A stretch of 64,000 nt of DNA from Variovorax sp. OV700 (lineage in GTDB: Bacteria; Pseudomonadota; Gammaproteobacteria; Burkholderiales; Burkholderiaceae_C): the NCBI RefSeq assembly GCF_900099805.1, contig NZ_FNDR01000010.1, positions 178,115 through 242,114 of the forward strand, given 5' to 3'. Made by a program: the position numbers and the translations under genes. The notes below the pieces were generated by a model, which ran no database searches, was not told the origin of the DNA, and saw only the letters and a list, made by a program, of their open reading frames with translations. Of the stretch, positions 51,631 through 59,709 are shown one piece after another (positions within the stretch are counted from its first letter, which is position 1; each line of letters begins with the position of its first letter).

Positions 51631-51795
51631 CTGAAGTGACGGCGGGGATGCCTCTATCGGTGAGATCCATCTCGCCCGACGCAATGTCAGCCTAGCTCAT
51701 TTGGCCGAGGGTGCTTCGACTCTGCAGCTCCGATTGGCTCGATTAACGCTCTTTCGACTCGTTCCTCCATCTTCGCAAATTGCCTTGGAAAACCA

Positions 51796-52821
51796 ATGAC
51801 CAGCATCCCTTCGACCATGAAGGCTCTCGTAGCCAAAGGGTTCTCGCTCGACTCCCTTGAACTGGCCGATAGACCCGTACCCCAACCGAGGCGCGGCGAA
51901 ATTCTGATTCGCGTTCGCGCCGTTAGTCTCAACTATCGTGACTTGGCGGTGCTGACGGGAACCTACATTCCCAATCTGCCGCTGCCATTCGTGCCTGCCT
52001 CGGACGCATGCGGCACGGTCGTTGCGATCGGTGAAGAGGTCAACCGGTTCGCCGTGGGGGATAGGGTGACGCCGATCTACACCCAGGGTTGGCACGACGG
52101 GTTACCCACTCCGCAACAGCGATCTTCGCGCACGCTGGGTGCGCCCCTGGACGGTGTGCTGCAGACCTATATCGTGGTCCCAGCAGAGGACGCGGTTAGG
52201 GCTCCGGACCTGCTTTCTGACCAAGAGGCCTCGACCTTGCCTATAGCCGGATTGACCGCATGGTCCGCACTTGCCGAGGGCAATGTGAAGCCGGGCGACA
52301 CCGTCCTCGTTCAGGGAAGCGGAGGCGTTGCGTTGTTCGCGCTTCAGTTTGCCAAGGCTGCAGGTGCGACCGTCATCGCGACATCGTCTAGCGATGCAAA
52401 ACTCGAGAAGATGAAAGTGCTGGGCGCTGATATAGGGATCAACTACCGGACGACTCCCGAGTGGGAACATGCGGTGAAAGACGTGACCGGCGGGCGAGGT
52501 GCCGACCTCATCGTCGAGACGGGGGGCGCTACCCTCTCGCAATCACTAACGGCTACCGCTTTTGGCGGATTCGTGGCCGTGGTGGGCTTTGTAGCTGGCT
52601 ACAACGCAACCATTCAGCTACGACAACTCATCGGACCTGTAGTTCGGGTGCAGGGAATCGCAGTTGGTTCGCGCGCGCGCTTCGATGCGATGAACAGGGC
52701 TATTGCTGCTAATAACATCCGTCCCGTCATCGACAGCACCAGAGACATTTCCGATGCGGTCGCCGCGTTCAAGCACATGGAAGGCGGATCGCACTTCGGC
52801 AAGGTTGTCGTGACGCTATAG
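51796..52821 (+). CDS. NAD(P)-dependent alcohol dehydrogenase/quinone reductase (MDR family)
   Basis: A 341-residue medium-chain reductase: RAVSLNYRDLAVLTGTY, PLPFVPASDACGTVVAIGEEVNRFAVGDRV, the cofactor loop VQGSGGVALFALQFAKAAGATVIATSSSDAKLEKMK, and GGSHFGKVVVTL at the end. The zinc-binding cysteines are missing, so it belongs with zinc-free NAD(P)H reductases. It lies 165 bases after EthD and 90 before a 3-hydroxyacid dehydrogenase. Confidence 0.88.
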   Translation: MTSIPSTMKALVAKGFSLDSLELADRPVPQPRRGEILIRVRAVSLNYRDLAVLTGTYIPNLPLPFVPASDACGTVVAIGEEVNRFAVGDRVTPIYTQGWHDGLPTPQQRSSRTLGAPLDGVLQTYIVVPAEDAVRAPDLLSDQEASTLPIAGLTAWSALAEGNVKPGDTVLVQGSGGVALFALQFAKAAGATVIATSSSDAKLEKMKVLGADIGINYRTTPEWEHAVKDVTGGRGADLIVETGGATLSQSLTATAFGGFVAVVGFVAGYNATIQLRQLIGPVVRVQGIAVGSRARFDAMNRAIAANNIRPVIDSTRDISDAVAAFKHMEGGSHFGKVVVTL

Positions 52822-52911
52822 CCCGCGGCACACAACCTAACTCGAGAATCAGCAAAGCGCGGAACGCCGAGCTTAGATTTGCTGCCCGTCATTCTCAGCA
52901 TGAGGAAAAAG

Positions 52912-53823
52912 ATGCTCACGACAACCACAATGAAAAATATTGGGATGATTGGCATTGGCTTGATGGGACATGGCATTGCCCAAAATATCCTCAAGCACGG
53001 TTATGCGCTGACGGTGCTCGAACACTCCGGCAACCAACCTCTGGACCAGTTGAAAGCGGCTGGTGCGACGACGCAGGCCAGCGCCGCGGAACTCGCAGCG
53101 GCCTCGGAAGTCGTCATCCTATGCGTGACGGGTACGCCACAGGTGGAAGCGGTATTGCTCGGCGATGGGGGCGTGTTGCAGGGGCTTCGGCAAGGAACGG
53201 TGATCATTGACTGTTCGACGGCCGTGCCCTCGTCCACCGAACGGATTGCTGAGGCCGTGAAGGCCGCGGGGGGGCTATTTCTTGACGCGCCGATGACCCG
53301 AACTCCGAAGGAGGCTGCCGAGGGTCGGCTTAACCTGCTGGTTGGCGGTGATGGGGAACTATTCAATCAGTGCCGTCCCCTGCTGGCGTCGTTTGCCGAA
53401 AACATTAACCACGCAGGGCCGATCGGCGCGGGTCATCGCATGAAGCTGCTTCATAACTACGTTTCTCTCGGATTCGTTGCTCTTCTGTGCGAAGCCGCTG
53501 CTTGTGCTCAGCGCTCCGGGATCGCGTCCGAAGTATTCGTTGACATTTTGGCGAAGGGCGGAGGGGGAGGCGCGGCGTTGGAACGCTTGAGGCCATACCT
53601 CGCGTCTGGCGATTCGTCAGCATTGCGCTTCGCCATGTCGAACGCCAAGAAGGACCTCGGGTACTACAACACGATGGCCAACGACATTGGGGCAGCAAGC
53701 GTCATCGCTGAGGCTATCCATCAAACCTTTGCTCAAGCGCTTGATGAAGGTGGCTCGAACGCGATGGTGTTGGACCTAGTGCCACTGCTAGCGGCGCCGA
53801 CCGGATCGACGTCAGCAGGTTAG
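52912..53823 (+). CDS. NAD(P)-dependent oxidoreductase (3-hydroxyisobutyrate dehydrogenase family)
   Basis: A 303-residue beta-hydroxyacid dehydrogenase. GMIGIGLMGHGIAQNILKHG is the NAD fold start, LDAPMTRTPKEAAEGRLNLLVGGD is the substrate motif, and GAGHRMKLLHNYVSLGFVALLCEA contains the catalytic Lys. The ATG at 52912 has AGG six bases upstream; the ATG at 52930 and the open frame from 52879 are alternatives. It likely oxidises a 3-hydroxy acid such as tartronate semialdehyde, glyoxylate relatives or hydroxyisobutyrate. Confidence 0.88.
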   Translation: MLTTTTMKNIGMIGIGLMGHGIAQNILKHGYALTVLEHSGNQPLDQLKAAGATTQASAAELAAASEVVILCVTGTPQVEAVLLGDGGVLQGLRQGTVIIDCSTAVPSSTERIAEAVKAAGGLFLDAPMTRTPKEAAEGRLNLLVGGDGELFNQCRPLLASFAENINHAGPIGAGHRMKLLHNYVSLGFVALLCEAAACAQRSGIASEVFVDILAKGGGGGAALERLRPYLASGDSSALRFAMSNAKKDLGYYNTMANDIGAASVIAEAIHQTFAQALDEGGSNAMVLDLVPLLAAPTGSTSAG

Positions 53824-54014
53824 AGGCAATCTTTCAATCGCACCCGCGGCAGGTCGAGAATCACGGCGGGAACCTCGCGCCGACGATTTCTGGGCCGCGG
53901 TCTCGCTTCGAGAACGTCGATGAGGCGCCGATGCTTCAGACGCCTTTCGCCAAGGCACGCAAGCTGACCGAACTTTTCGGCGGCGACGCCAAGTGGTTCG
54001 ATGCGTTCTCGTAG
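53823..54014 (+). pseudogene. Possible gene remnant (C-terminal fragment), unrecognised
   Basis: From 53823 a frame with strong third-position GC bias runs to TAG at 54012-54014 (GNLAPTISGPRSRF, then EAPMLQTPFAKARKLTELFG). It has no start codon or binding site and begins inside the previous stop region. It reads like the end of a broken protein, but I cannot name the family. Confidence 0.3.
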
Positions 54015-54408
54015 CGGCGCAATGGCCGCGCGTCCTACCCATGTGGTCTCAGGGAGACCAAGCGAAATTCGACGGGGCTACCAAAGGTTGGGTGTGCTTC
54101 TCTCGGCCGATAGGTGCACGAGCTGCGACCGCGGGGGCAGTTTGCGCATGGGCTGACGAAATCATGGGCGGCATTGTGCCGCGTGTCAGTCCTTGGCCTT
54201 GTTCTTGGGTCAAAATGGGATCACTGGTCGCTTACAGCAATGGTGATGAGCGTTGCTGTTGAGCGCGCCCGAGCGATGGCGACGCAGAACAAGCGCCGCT
54301 TCTCGGCGTACTCGTAGGAATCTCCACCAGACACTGCCAACTGAAGCACGAGGTCGTCAGCGACTCGGCTGGTGGCGGCTTGCGTCTTATCTAGGATCTT
54401 TGAAGAAT
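54015..54408. other. Spacer near the right edge of the lower-GC region
   Basis: No gene is supported here. Short frames such as 54253-54459 lack binding sites and domains. The region ends at short repeats in front of gph. Confidence 0.4.
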
Positions 54409-54487
54409 GTTTTGAACTCTATTTCTTCATGCCCGGTAAAGTACCAAACAGTTTTTTGAACTCTGTTTGTTTGTTTTGAACTCTATT
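54409..54487 (+). repeat. Three short direct repeats at the gph start (GTTTTGAACTCTATT type)
   Basis: GTTTTGAACTCTATT occurs exactly at 54409-54423 and 54473-54487, with a variant TTTTTGAACTCTGTT at 54453-54467 between them. The third copy supplies the first codons of gph. They may reflect repeated slippage or insertion at the region border. Confidence 0.65.
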
Positions 54488-55204
54488 AGCTTCGACCACA
54501 CCCGCTTCGATGCCGCCATCGTCGATCTCGACGGCACCATGGTCGACACGCTCGGCGATTTCGCGGTGTCGCTCAACCACATGCTCGCCGACCTGTCGTT
54601 GCCGCCGGTGGCTCCAGCGGCCATCGAAAAAATGGTGGGCAAGGGTTCGGAGCACCTGATTCATTCGGCGCTCGCGCATGTGATGTCTTCCAACGAAGGC
54701 GCCGTGGCGGGTGCCGGCGCGGAGGTGCTGCAGGCACGGGTGCAAGCGCTGTTCGACCGGGCCTGGGAGCGCTACCAGCACCACTACCTGGCCATCAATG
54801 GACAGCACTCGGCGGTGTACCCGGGCGTGGTCGAGGGGCTCAAGGCGCTTCGGTCGCGCGGCCTGCGCCTGGCCTGCCTCACCAACAAGCCGACTTCGTT
54901 CGCCAAGCCGCTGCTCGCCGCCAAGGGGCTCGATGGCTTCTTCGAGTTCGCCTTCGGTGGCGATGCCTTCGCGCGCAAGAAGCCGGACCCGCTGCCGCTG
55001 CTGAAGACCTGCGAGGCGCTGGGCACCGTTCCTGCGCGCACGCTGATGATCGGCGACTCGAGCAACGACGCCAAGGCCGCACGTGCGGCCGGCTGTCCGG
55101 TGCTGCTCGTGACCTATGGCTACAACCATGGCGAGCCGGTGCGCGGTGTGGATGCCGACGGCTTCGTGGATTCGCTCGCCGAACTCGATCGCGCGGCGGC
55201 CTGA
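54467..55204 (+). CDS. gph: Phosphoglycolate phosphatase
   Basis: A HAD-superfamily hydrolase of about 240 residues: AAIVDLDGTMVDTLGDF holds the nucleophile Asp, CLTNKPTSF motif II, GGDAFARKKPDPLPLLKTC motif III Lys and MIGDSSNDAKAARAAGC motif IV. It dephosphorylates 2-phosphoglycolate from DNA repair or oxygenase side reactions. The start is uncertain: no ATG lies between the upstream repeats and motif I, leaving TTG 54467 or TTG 54476 with no clear Shine-Dalgarno. In related genomes rpe usually precedes gph; here it is absent, so the 5' end may have been altered. Confidence 0.85.
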   Translation: MFVLNSISFDHTRFDAAIVDLDGTMVDTLGDFAVSLNHMLADLSLPPVAPAAIEKMVGKGSEHLIHSALAHVMSSNEGAVAGAGAEVLQARVQALFDRAWERYQHHYLAINGQHSAVYPGVVEGLKALRSRGLRLACLTNKPTSFAKPLLAAKGLDGFFEFAFGGDAFARKKPDPLPLLKTCEALGTVPARTLMIGDSSNDAKAARAAGCPVLLVTYGYNHGEPVRGVDADGFVDSLAELDRAAA

Positions 55205-55219
55205 GCCGGAAGGCCGCGG

Positions 55220-55825
55220 CTACGGCTGCTTTCCGAGCAGCGCGTCCTTCAGTTTCCAGTCGGCCGGCACGGGGCCGAGCCAGATGCGCAGCAGCGCGTT
55301 GAAGAAGGCCTGTTCCTTGATTGGGTCCGGCTGTGCCACGCCGCGCACGGTGATCACCGTGCCCGTGCCGGGCAGCCAGTCGATGGTGAAGGTGTCGCCG
55401 GCCTTGAGCTGCTTCTGGTCGGCGAACATCTGTCCCATGCGCAGCAGGCCCGGAATGAGGTTGACCATTTCGCTCTTGGGCGAGTTTTCTTCCACGCCCT
55501 TGGTGAAGAGCTTGCCGAGCTCGTTGGCCTCGATGTCGCGCAGCATGGTGATCGCCACGCGCTTGGGGCCCGGCGCGGCCAGCGCCTCTTCGGGCGTGGA
55601 GACTTTCTTGCCCACGTAGAACCCCGCCGTGTAGACCTTGAACACGGCCTTGTAGCGCACGCCCGCGCCATTGAGCTGCAGGGTGCTGCCGCGCAAGTCG
55701 AGGGTATCGTTCAGCTTGACGCCGGCCACGTCGACCTGGGCGGCCGAGGCGCCGAGCACGGCCGAAGCGAAGGCCAGGGCGGCCAGGCGGGAGAACGACA
55801 GGGTCGGGAGCGAAAAGGCGGACAA
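55220..55825 (-). CDS. Chalcone isomerase-like family secreted protein
   Basis: A 201-residue protein with a signal peptide (about residues 1-28, ending VLGASAA) and a chalcone-isomerase-like fold: VKLNDTLDLRGSTLQLNGAGVRYKAVFKVYTAGFYV, AITMLRDIEANELGKLFTKGVEENSP and LRIWLGPVPADWKLKDALLG. Bacterial members are periplasmic and of unknown function, probably binding fatty-acid-like ligands rather than chalcone. It converges with gph and is divergent from the trp operon. Confidence 0.87.
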   Translation of the reverse strand: MSAFSLPTLSFSRLAALAFASAVLGASAAQVDVAGVKLNDTLDLRGSTLQLNGAGVRYKAVFKVYTAGFYVGKKVSTPEEALAAPGPKRVAITMLRDIEANELGKLFTKGVEENSPKSEMVNLIPGLLRMGQMFADQKQLKAGDTFTIDWLPGTGTVITVRGVAQPDPIKEQAFFNALLRIWLGPVPADWKLKDALLGKQP

Positions 55826-55951
55826 GGGGTTCTCCTCGATTTGCGAACGGTCGTGCTAATGTATCTTTTCGTTCTACCCCGTCCCCCTCGGGGGAACCCT
55901 GAAGCGAGCTGTTGCACGCGGCGCGTTTTCGTGGGCTAAACTCCACGCTCC

Positions 55952-56035
55952 ATGTTCGTTCATCACATCATTCAAACAGGTGAAGGCAGCCGGGGAGCCT
56001 GGCCCTGGCGTCGCCATACATCGCTGACTGTTTGA
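55952..56035 (+). CDS. trpL: Candidate trp operon leader peptide
   Basis: A 27-codon frame (MFVHHIIQTG at the start) upstream of trpE contains the adjacent pair Trp17-Pro18-Trp19, codons TGG at 56000 and 56006. Two inverted repeats follow: GCACGGC (56038-56044) with GCCGTGC (56049-56055), and GGT-A-CCGGA (56062-56070) with TCCGGACC (56083-56090). This is the layout of a ribosome-stalling trp attenuator. There is no T-run after either stem and no strong Shine-Dalgarno. A TTGCAC (55912) and TAAACT (55937) pair with a 19-base spacer could be its promoter. Confidence 0.5.
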   Translation: MFVHHIIQTGEGSRGAWPWRRHTSLTV

Positions 56036-56152
56036 TTGCACGGCGCACGCCGTGCGCCCGCGGTACCGGATCGCTCATCGACTCCGGACCACCAGTGAAT
56101 GACCTTGCCACCGGCCAAACTCGAGCGCCGGAGGCAATTGGAGAACGAATCC

Positions 56153-57655
56153 GTGATCACCGAACTTGAATTCAAGAGCCTCAGCGCCCAGGGCTACAAC
56201 CGCATTCCGCTGATGGCCGAGGCCTTTGCCGACCTCGAAACGCCTCTTTCCCTCTATCTCAAGCTGGCCCATTCGCAGGGCGGCGGCAAGCACAGCTTCC
56301 TGCTCGAATCGGTGGTGGGCGGCGAGCGCTTCGGGCGCTACAGCTTCATCGGACTGCCGGCTCGCACACTGCTGCGCGCCAGCGGCTTCGGCGCCGAAGC
56401 CGTGACCGAAGTGGTGACAGACGGCCACGTGGTCGAGACCGCCTCGGGCAATCCGCTGGATTTCGTTGCCGAATATCAGAAACGCTTCAAGGTGGCGCTG
56501 CGGCCGGGCCTGCCGCGTTTTTGCGGCGGCCTTGCCGGCTATTTCGGCTACGACACGGTGCGCCACATCGAGCGCAAGCTCGAAAAAAGCTGCCCGCCCG
56601 ATACGCTGGGCTGTCCCGACATCCTGCTGCTGCAGTGCGAAGAGCTTGCCGTCATCGACAACCTCTCGGGCAAGCTCTACCTGATCGTTTATGCCGATCC
56701 GAAGCAGCCCGAGGCCTATGCGGCGGGCAAGCGCCGCCTGCGCGAGCTGAAGGAAAAGCTCAAGTATTCGGTCAGCGCACCCATCGTGAAGCCCACGCAG
56801 CCGCATCCGCCCGAGCGCAGCTTTGCCAAGGCCGACTACCTTGCGGCCGTGGAGCGCGCCAAGGAGATGATCGCCGCCGGCGACTTCATGCAGGTGCAGG
56901 TGGGGCAGCGCATCAGCAAGCGCTACACCGAGTCGCCGCTGTCGCTGTACCGCGCGCTGCGTTCGCTCAACCCGTCGCCCTACATGTACTACTACCACCT
57001 GGGCGATTTCCACGTGGTGGGCGCCTCGCCCGAAATCCTGGTGCGCCAGGAGAACACGGGCGAGGGCGAGCAGAAGATCACCATCCGTCCGCTGGCCGGC
57101 ACGCGACCGCGCGGCGCCTCGCTGGAGCTCGACAAGGCGGCCGAGGAAGAACTCATCAACGACCCGAAGGAGCGCGCCGAGCACGTGATGCTGATCGATC
57201 TCGCGCGCAACGACATCGGCCGCATCGCCAAGACCGGCACTGTGAAGGTGACCGAGGCCTTTGCGGTGGAGCGCTACAGCCACGTGATGCACATCGTGAG
57301 CAACGTCGAGGGCACGCTGAAAGACGGCATGACCGCCATCGACGTGCTCAAGGCGACGTTCCCGGCTGGCACGCTCACCGGCGCGCCCAAGGTGCACGCG
57401 ATGGAACTCATCGACCAGCTGGAGCCCACCAAGCGCGGCCTGTACGGCGGCGCCTGCGGCTACATCAGCTATGCGGGCGACATGGACGTGGCCATCGCCA
57501 TCCGCACCGGGATCGTGAAGGACCAGATGCTGCACGTGCAGGCCGCGGCCGGCGTGGTTGCCGATTCGGTGCCCGAGCTGGAGTGGAAAGAAACAGAAGC
57601 CAAGGCGCGCGCACTGCTGCGCGCCGCCGAGCTGGTCGAGGAGGGGCTGGAATGA
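56153..57655 (+). CDS. trpE: Anthranilate synthase component I
   Basis: A 500-residue TrpE that makes anthranilate from chorismate with ammonia from TrpG. LLESV near residue 56 is the tryptophan feedback site; the catalytic domain has GDFMQVQVGQRI, IRPLAGTRPRG, LIDLARNDIGRIA, FPAGTLTGAPKVHAMELI and GGACGYISYAGDMDVAIAIRT. The GTG at 56153 behind GGAG gives the family start ITELEFKSLSAQGYNRIPL; the frame opens at 56099. It overlaps the next gene by 4 bases. Confidence 0.95.
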   Translation: MITELEFKSLSAQGYNRIPLMAEAFADLETPLSLYLKLAHSQGGGKHSFLLESVVGGERFGRYSFIGLPARTLLRASGFGAEAVTEVVTDGHVVETASGNPLDFVAEYQKRFKVALRPGLPRFCGGLAGYFGYDTVRHIERKLEKSCPPDTLGCPDILLLQCEELAVIDNLSGKLYLIVYADPKQPEAYAAGKRRLRELKEKLKYSVSAPIVKPTQPHPPERSFAKADYLAAVERAKEMIAAGDFMQVQVGQRISKRYTESPLSLYRALRSLNPSPYMYYYHLGDFHVVGASPEILVRQENTGEGEQKITIRPLAGTRPRGASLELDKAAEEELINDPKERAEHVMLIDLARNDIGRIAKTGTVKVTEAFAVERYSHVMHIVSNVEGTLKDGMTAIDVLKATFPAGTLTGAPKVHAMELIDQLEPTKRGLYGGACGYISYAGDMDVAIAIRTGIVKDQMLHVQAAAGVVADSVPELEWKETEAKARALLRAAELVEEGLE

Positions 57656-58044
57656 GCAACGTACCGGACATTCAGAACGATTTCTCGCACGAAATCATCG
57701 GCGCCGCCGTCGAGGTTCAGCGCGTGCTCGGCACGGGCCTGAGTGAAGACGCCTATGCCGCGGCACTGGCCATTGAACTCGCAGAGCGCGAGATCGGTTT
57801 TGCGCAGGGCGTGGCGCTGTCCGCGAGCTACAAGGGTCGTTCGCTGGGCGACGTGTACCGCGCGGGCTTCGTGGTCGAGCAATCGGTCATCGTGGAACTC
57901 AAGGCGGTCGACGTGCTGACCGACCTGCACCGCGCGCAGGTGCTTGCCGCGCTGCGGCTCTCGGGCCTCAAGCTGGGCCTATTGATCAACTTCAACGTGT
58001 TCCCCGTCGTCAAGGGCGTGCACCGGATTGTGAGCAAGCCATGA
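57652..58044 (+). CDS. GxxExxY family protein
   Basis: A 130-residue protein of the GxxExxY family, which has a PD-(D/E)xK nuclease-like fold and unknown function. SHEIIGAAVEVQRVLGTGLSEDAYAAALAIELAERE shows the defining pattern in altered form (GTGLSEDAY), and GFVVEQSVIVELKAVDVLTDLHRAQVLAALRLSGLKLGLLINFNV the acidic and ELK core. It overlaps trpE (ATGA) and trpG (ATGA), so it is made with the anthranilate synthase. Its place inside the trp operon is unexplained. Confidence 0.85.
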   Translation: MSNVPDIQNDFSHEIIGAAVEVQRVLGTGLSEDAYAAALAIELAEREIGFAQGVALSASYKGRSLGDVYRAGFVVEQSVIVELKAVDVLTDLHRAQVLAALRLSGLKLGLLINFNVFPVVKGVHRIVSKP

Positions 58045-58625
58045 AACTGCTGATGATCGACAACTACGATTCCTTCACCTACAACATCGTCCAGTACCTG
58101 GGCGAACTGGGTGCGGATGTTCAGGTGCACCGCAACGACGAGATCACGGTGGCGCAGATCGGCGAGCTGATCGCCTCGGGCGTTACGCGGCTCGTGGTGT
58201 CGCCGGGCCCTTGTTCGCCGGCGGAAGCGGGCGTTTCGGTGGCGGCCATCAAGGAATTCGCGGGCAAGCTGCCGATTCTTGGCGTGTGCCTCGGCCACCA
58301 GGCCATCGGCGCGGCCTTCGGCGGCAAGATCATTCGCGCGCAGCAACTGATGCACGGCAAGACCAGCGAGATCACGACCACGCAGGAAGGTGTGTTCGCG
58401 GGGCTGCCCGAGAAGTTCACCGTGAACCGGTATCACTCGCTGTCCATCGAGCGCGAAAGCTGCCCGAAGGAATTGGCGATCACCGCCTGGACCGACGACG
58501 GCGAGATCATGGGCGTGCGTCACACCGGCTTTGCGCAAGACGTGCGCATCGAGGGCGTGCAGTTCCACCCCGAATCGATCCTTACCGAGCACGGCCACGC
58601 GATGCTCAAGAACTTTCTGGATTGA
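58041..58625 (+). CDS. trpG: Anthranilate synthase component II (glutamine amidotransferase)
   Basis: A 194-residue class I amidotransferase. DNYDSFTYNIVQYL at the start, nucleophile Cys83 (LGVCLGHQAIG) and the His176/Glu178 pair (VQFHPES) are in place. It supplies ammonia to TrpE and, in many bacteria, also to aminodeoxychorismate synthase. It is separated from trpE only by the small GxxExxY gene. Confidence 0.95.
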   Translation: MKLLMIDNYDSFTYNIVQYLGELGADVQVHRNDEITVAQIGELIASGVTRLVVSPGPCSPAEAGVSVAAIKEFAGKLPILGVCLGHQAIGAAFGGKIIRAQQLMHGKTSEITTTQEGVFAGLPEKFTVNRYHSLSIERESCPKELAITAWTDDGEIMGVRHTGFAQDVRIEGVQFHPESILTEHGHAMLKNFLD

Positions 58626-58632
58626 CCACGCC

Positions 58633-59691
58633 ATGACGGACTGCTCTTCCATCGTCGACCTGCGCAGCGACACCGTCACGCAGCCCACCCCGGCTATGCG
58701 CGAGGCCATGATGGCGGCGCCGCTCGGCGACGACGTCTTCGGCACCGACCCGAGCGTCAACGCGCTGCAGGAGAAGATCGCCGCGCTGCTGGGCTTCGAG
58801 GCGGCGCTGTTCGTGCCGACCGGCACTCAGAGCAACCTGTGCGCCATCCTCTCGCACTGTGGGCGGGGCGACGAATACATCGTCGGGCAGCAGGCGCATT
58901 GCTACCGCTGGGAAGGCGGCGGCGCGGCGGTGTTCGGCAGCGTGCAGCCGCAGCCGCTCGACCATGCGCCCGACGGCACGCTGCCGCTTGCGCAGATTGA
59001 AGCGGCCATCAAGCCCGATGACGCGCACTTTGCGCGCACGCGGCTGCTGGCGCTGGAGAACACGCTCGGCGGCAAGCTGCTGCCTTTTGAATACGTGCAG
59101 GCCGCGACCGATCTGGCCAGGAGCAAGGGGCTGCAGCGGCACCTGGACGGGGCTCGCCTCTTCAACGCCGCAACGGCGCAGGCGGCGCTGAACAAGCGCA
59201 GCGACATTCGCGCCGAAGCACGCCGCATCGCGCAATGCTTCGACAGCGTATCGGTCTGCTTCAGCAAGGGCCTTGGAGCGCCCATCGGTTCGGCGCTGGT
59301 CGGTTCGCGCGACTTCATCGCGCGGGCGCACCGCATCCGCAAGATGGCGGGCGGCGGCATGCGGCAAGCCGGCTTGCTTGCCGCGGCGGCTTCGCATGCG
59401 CTCGACCACCACGTCGATCGGCTGGCTGAAGACCATGCACTGGCCCGGCGACTGGCAGAGGGGCTCGAAGGCATCGAAGGCCTGAAGGTCGAGGCGCCGC
59501 ACACGAACATCGTGTTCGTCGACCTGACGGGTGCGGCGCAGGCTCGTTCTTCGGAACTATTGGCCCACCTGAACCAGCAGGGCATTCTTGCGACCGGGCT
59601 CTATCGCCTGCGCTTCGTCACGCACCTCGATGTCGATGCCGCCGGCGTGGACCGCGCCGTCGCCGCCATTCGCGGCTTCTTCAACGCCTGA
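58633..59691 (+). CDS. ltaE: Low-specificity L-threonine aldolase
   Basis: A 352-residue PLP enzyme of fold type I that splits L-threonine and allo-threonine to glycine and acetaldehyde. DLRSDTVTQPTPAMREAM, GDDVFGTDPSVNALQEKIA, LDGARLFNAA and CFSKGLGAPIGSALVG with the PLP Lys are the family motifs. It starts 7 bases after trpG and ends 18 before the LysE gene, so it is within the trp transcription unit. Confidence 0.92.
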   Translation: MTDCSSIVDLRSDTVTQPTPAMREAMMAAPLGDDVFGTDPSVNALQEKIAALLGFEAALFVPTGTQSNLCAILSHCGRGDEYIVGQQAHCYRWEGGGAAVFGSVQPQPLDHAPDGTLPLAQIEAAIKPDDAHFARTRLLALENTLGGKLLPFEYVQAATDLARSKGLQRHLDGARLFNAATAQAALNKRSDIRAEARRIAQCFDSVSVCFSKGLGAPIGSALVGSRDFIARAHRIRKMAGGGMRQAGLLAAAASHALDHHVDRLAEDHALARRLAEGLEGIEGLKVEAPHTNIVFVDLTGAAQARSSELLAHLNQQGILATGLYRLRFVTHLDVDAAGVDRAVAAIRGFFNA

Positions 59692-59709
59692 ACTTCAAGG
59701 AGCTGTGCG

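Noticed and set aside
55220..55825. True chalcone isomerase (flavonoid metabolism)
   Set aside because: It has a signal peptide, and bacterial members of this group are periplasmic with unknown ligands; no flavonoid genes are near.
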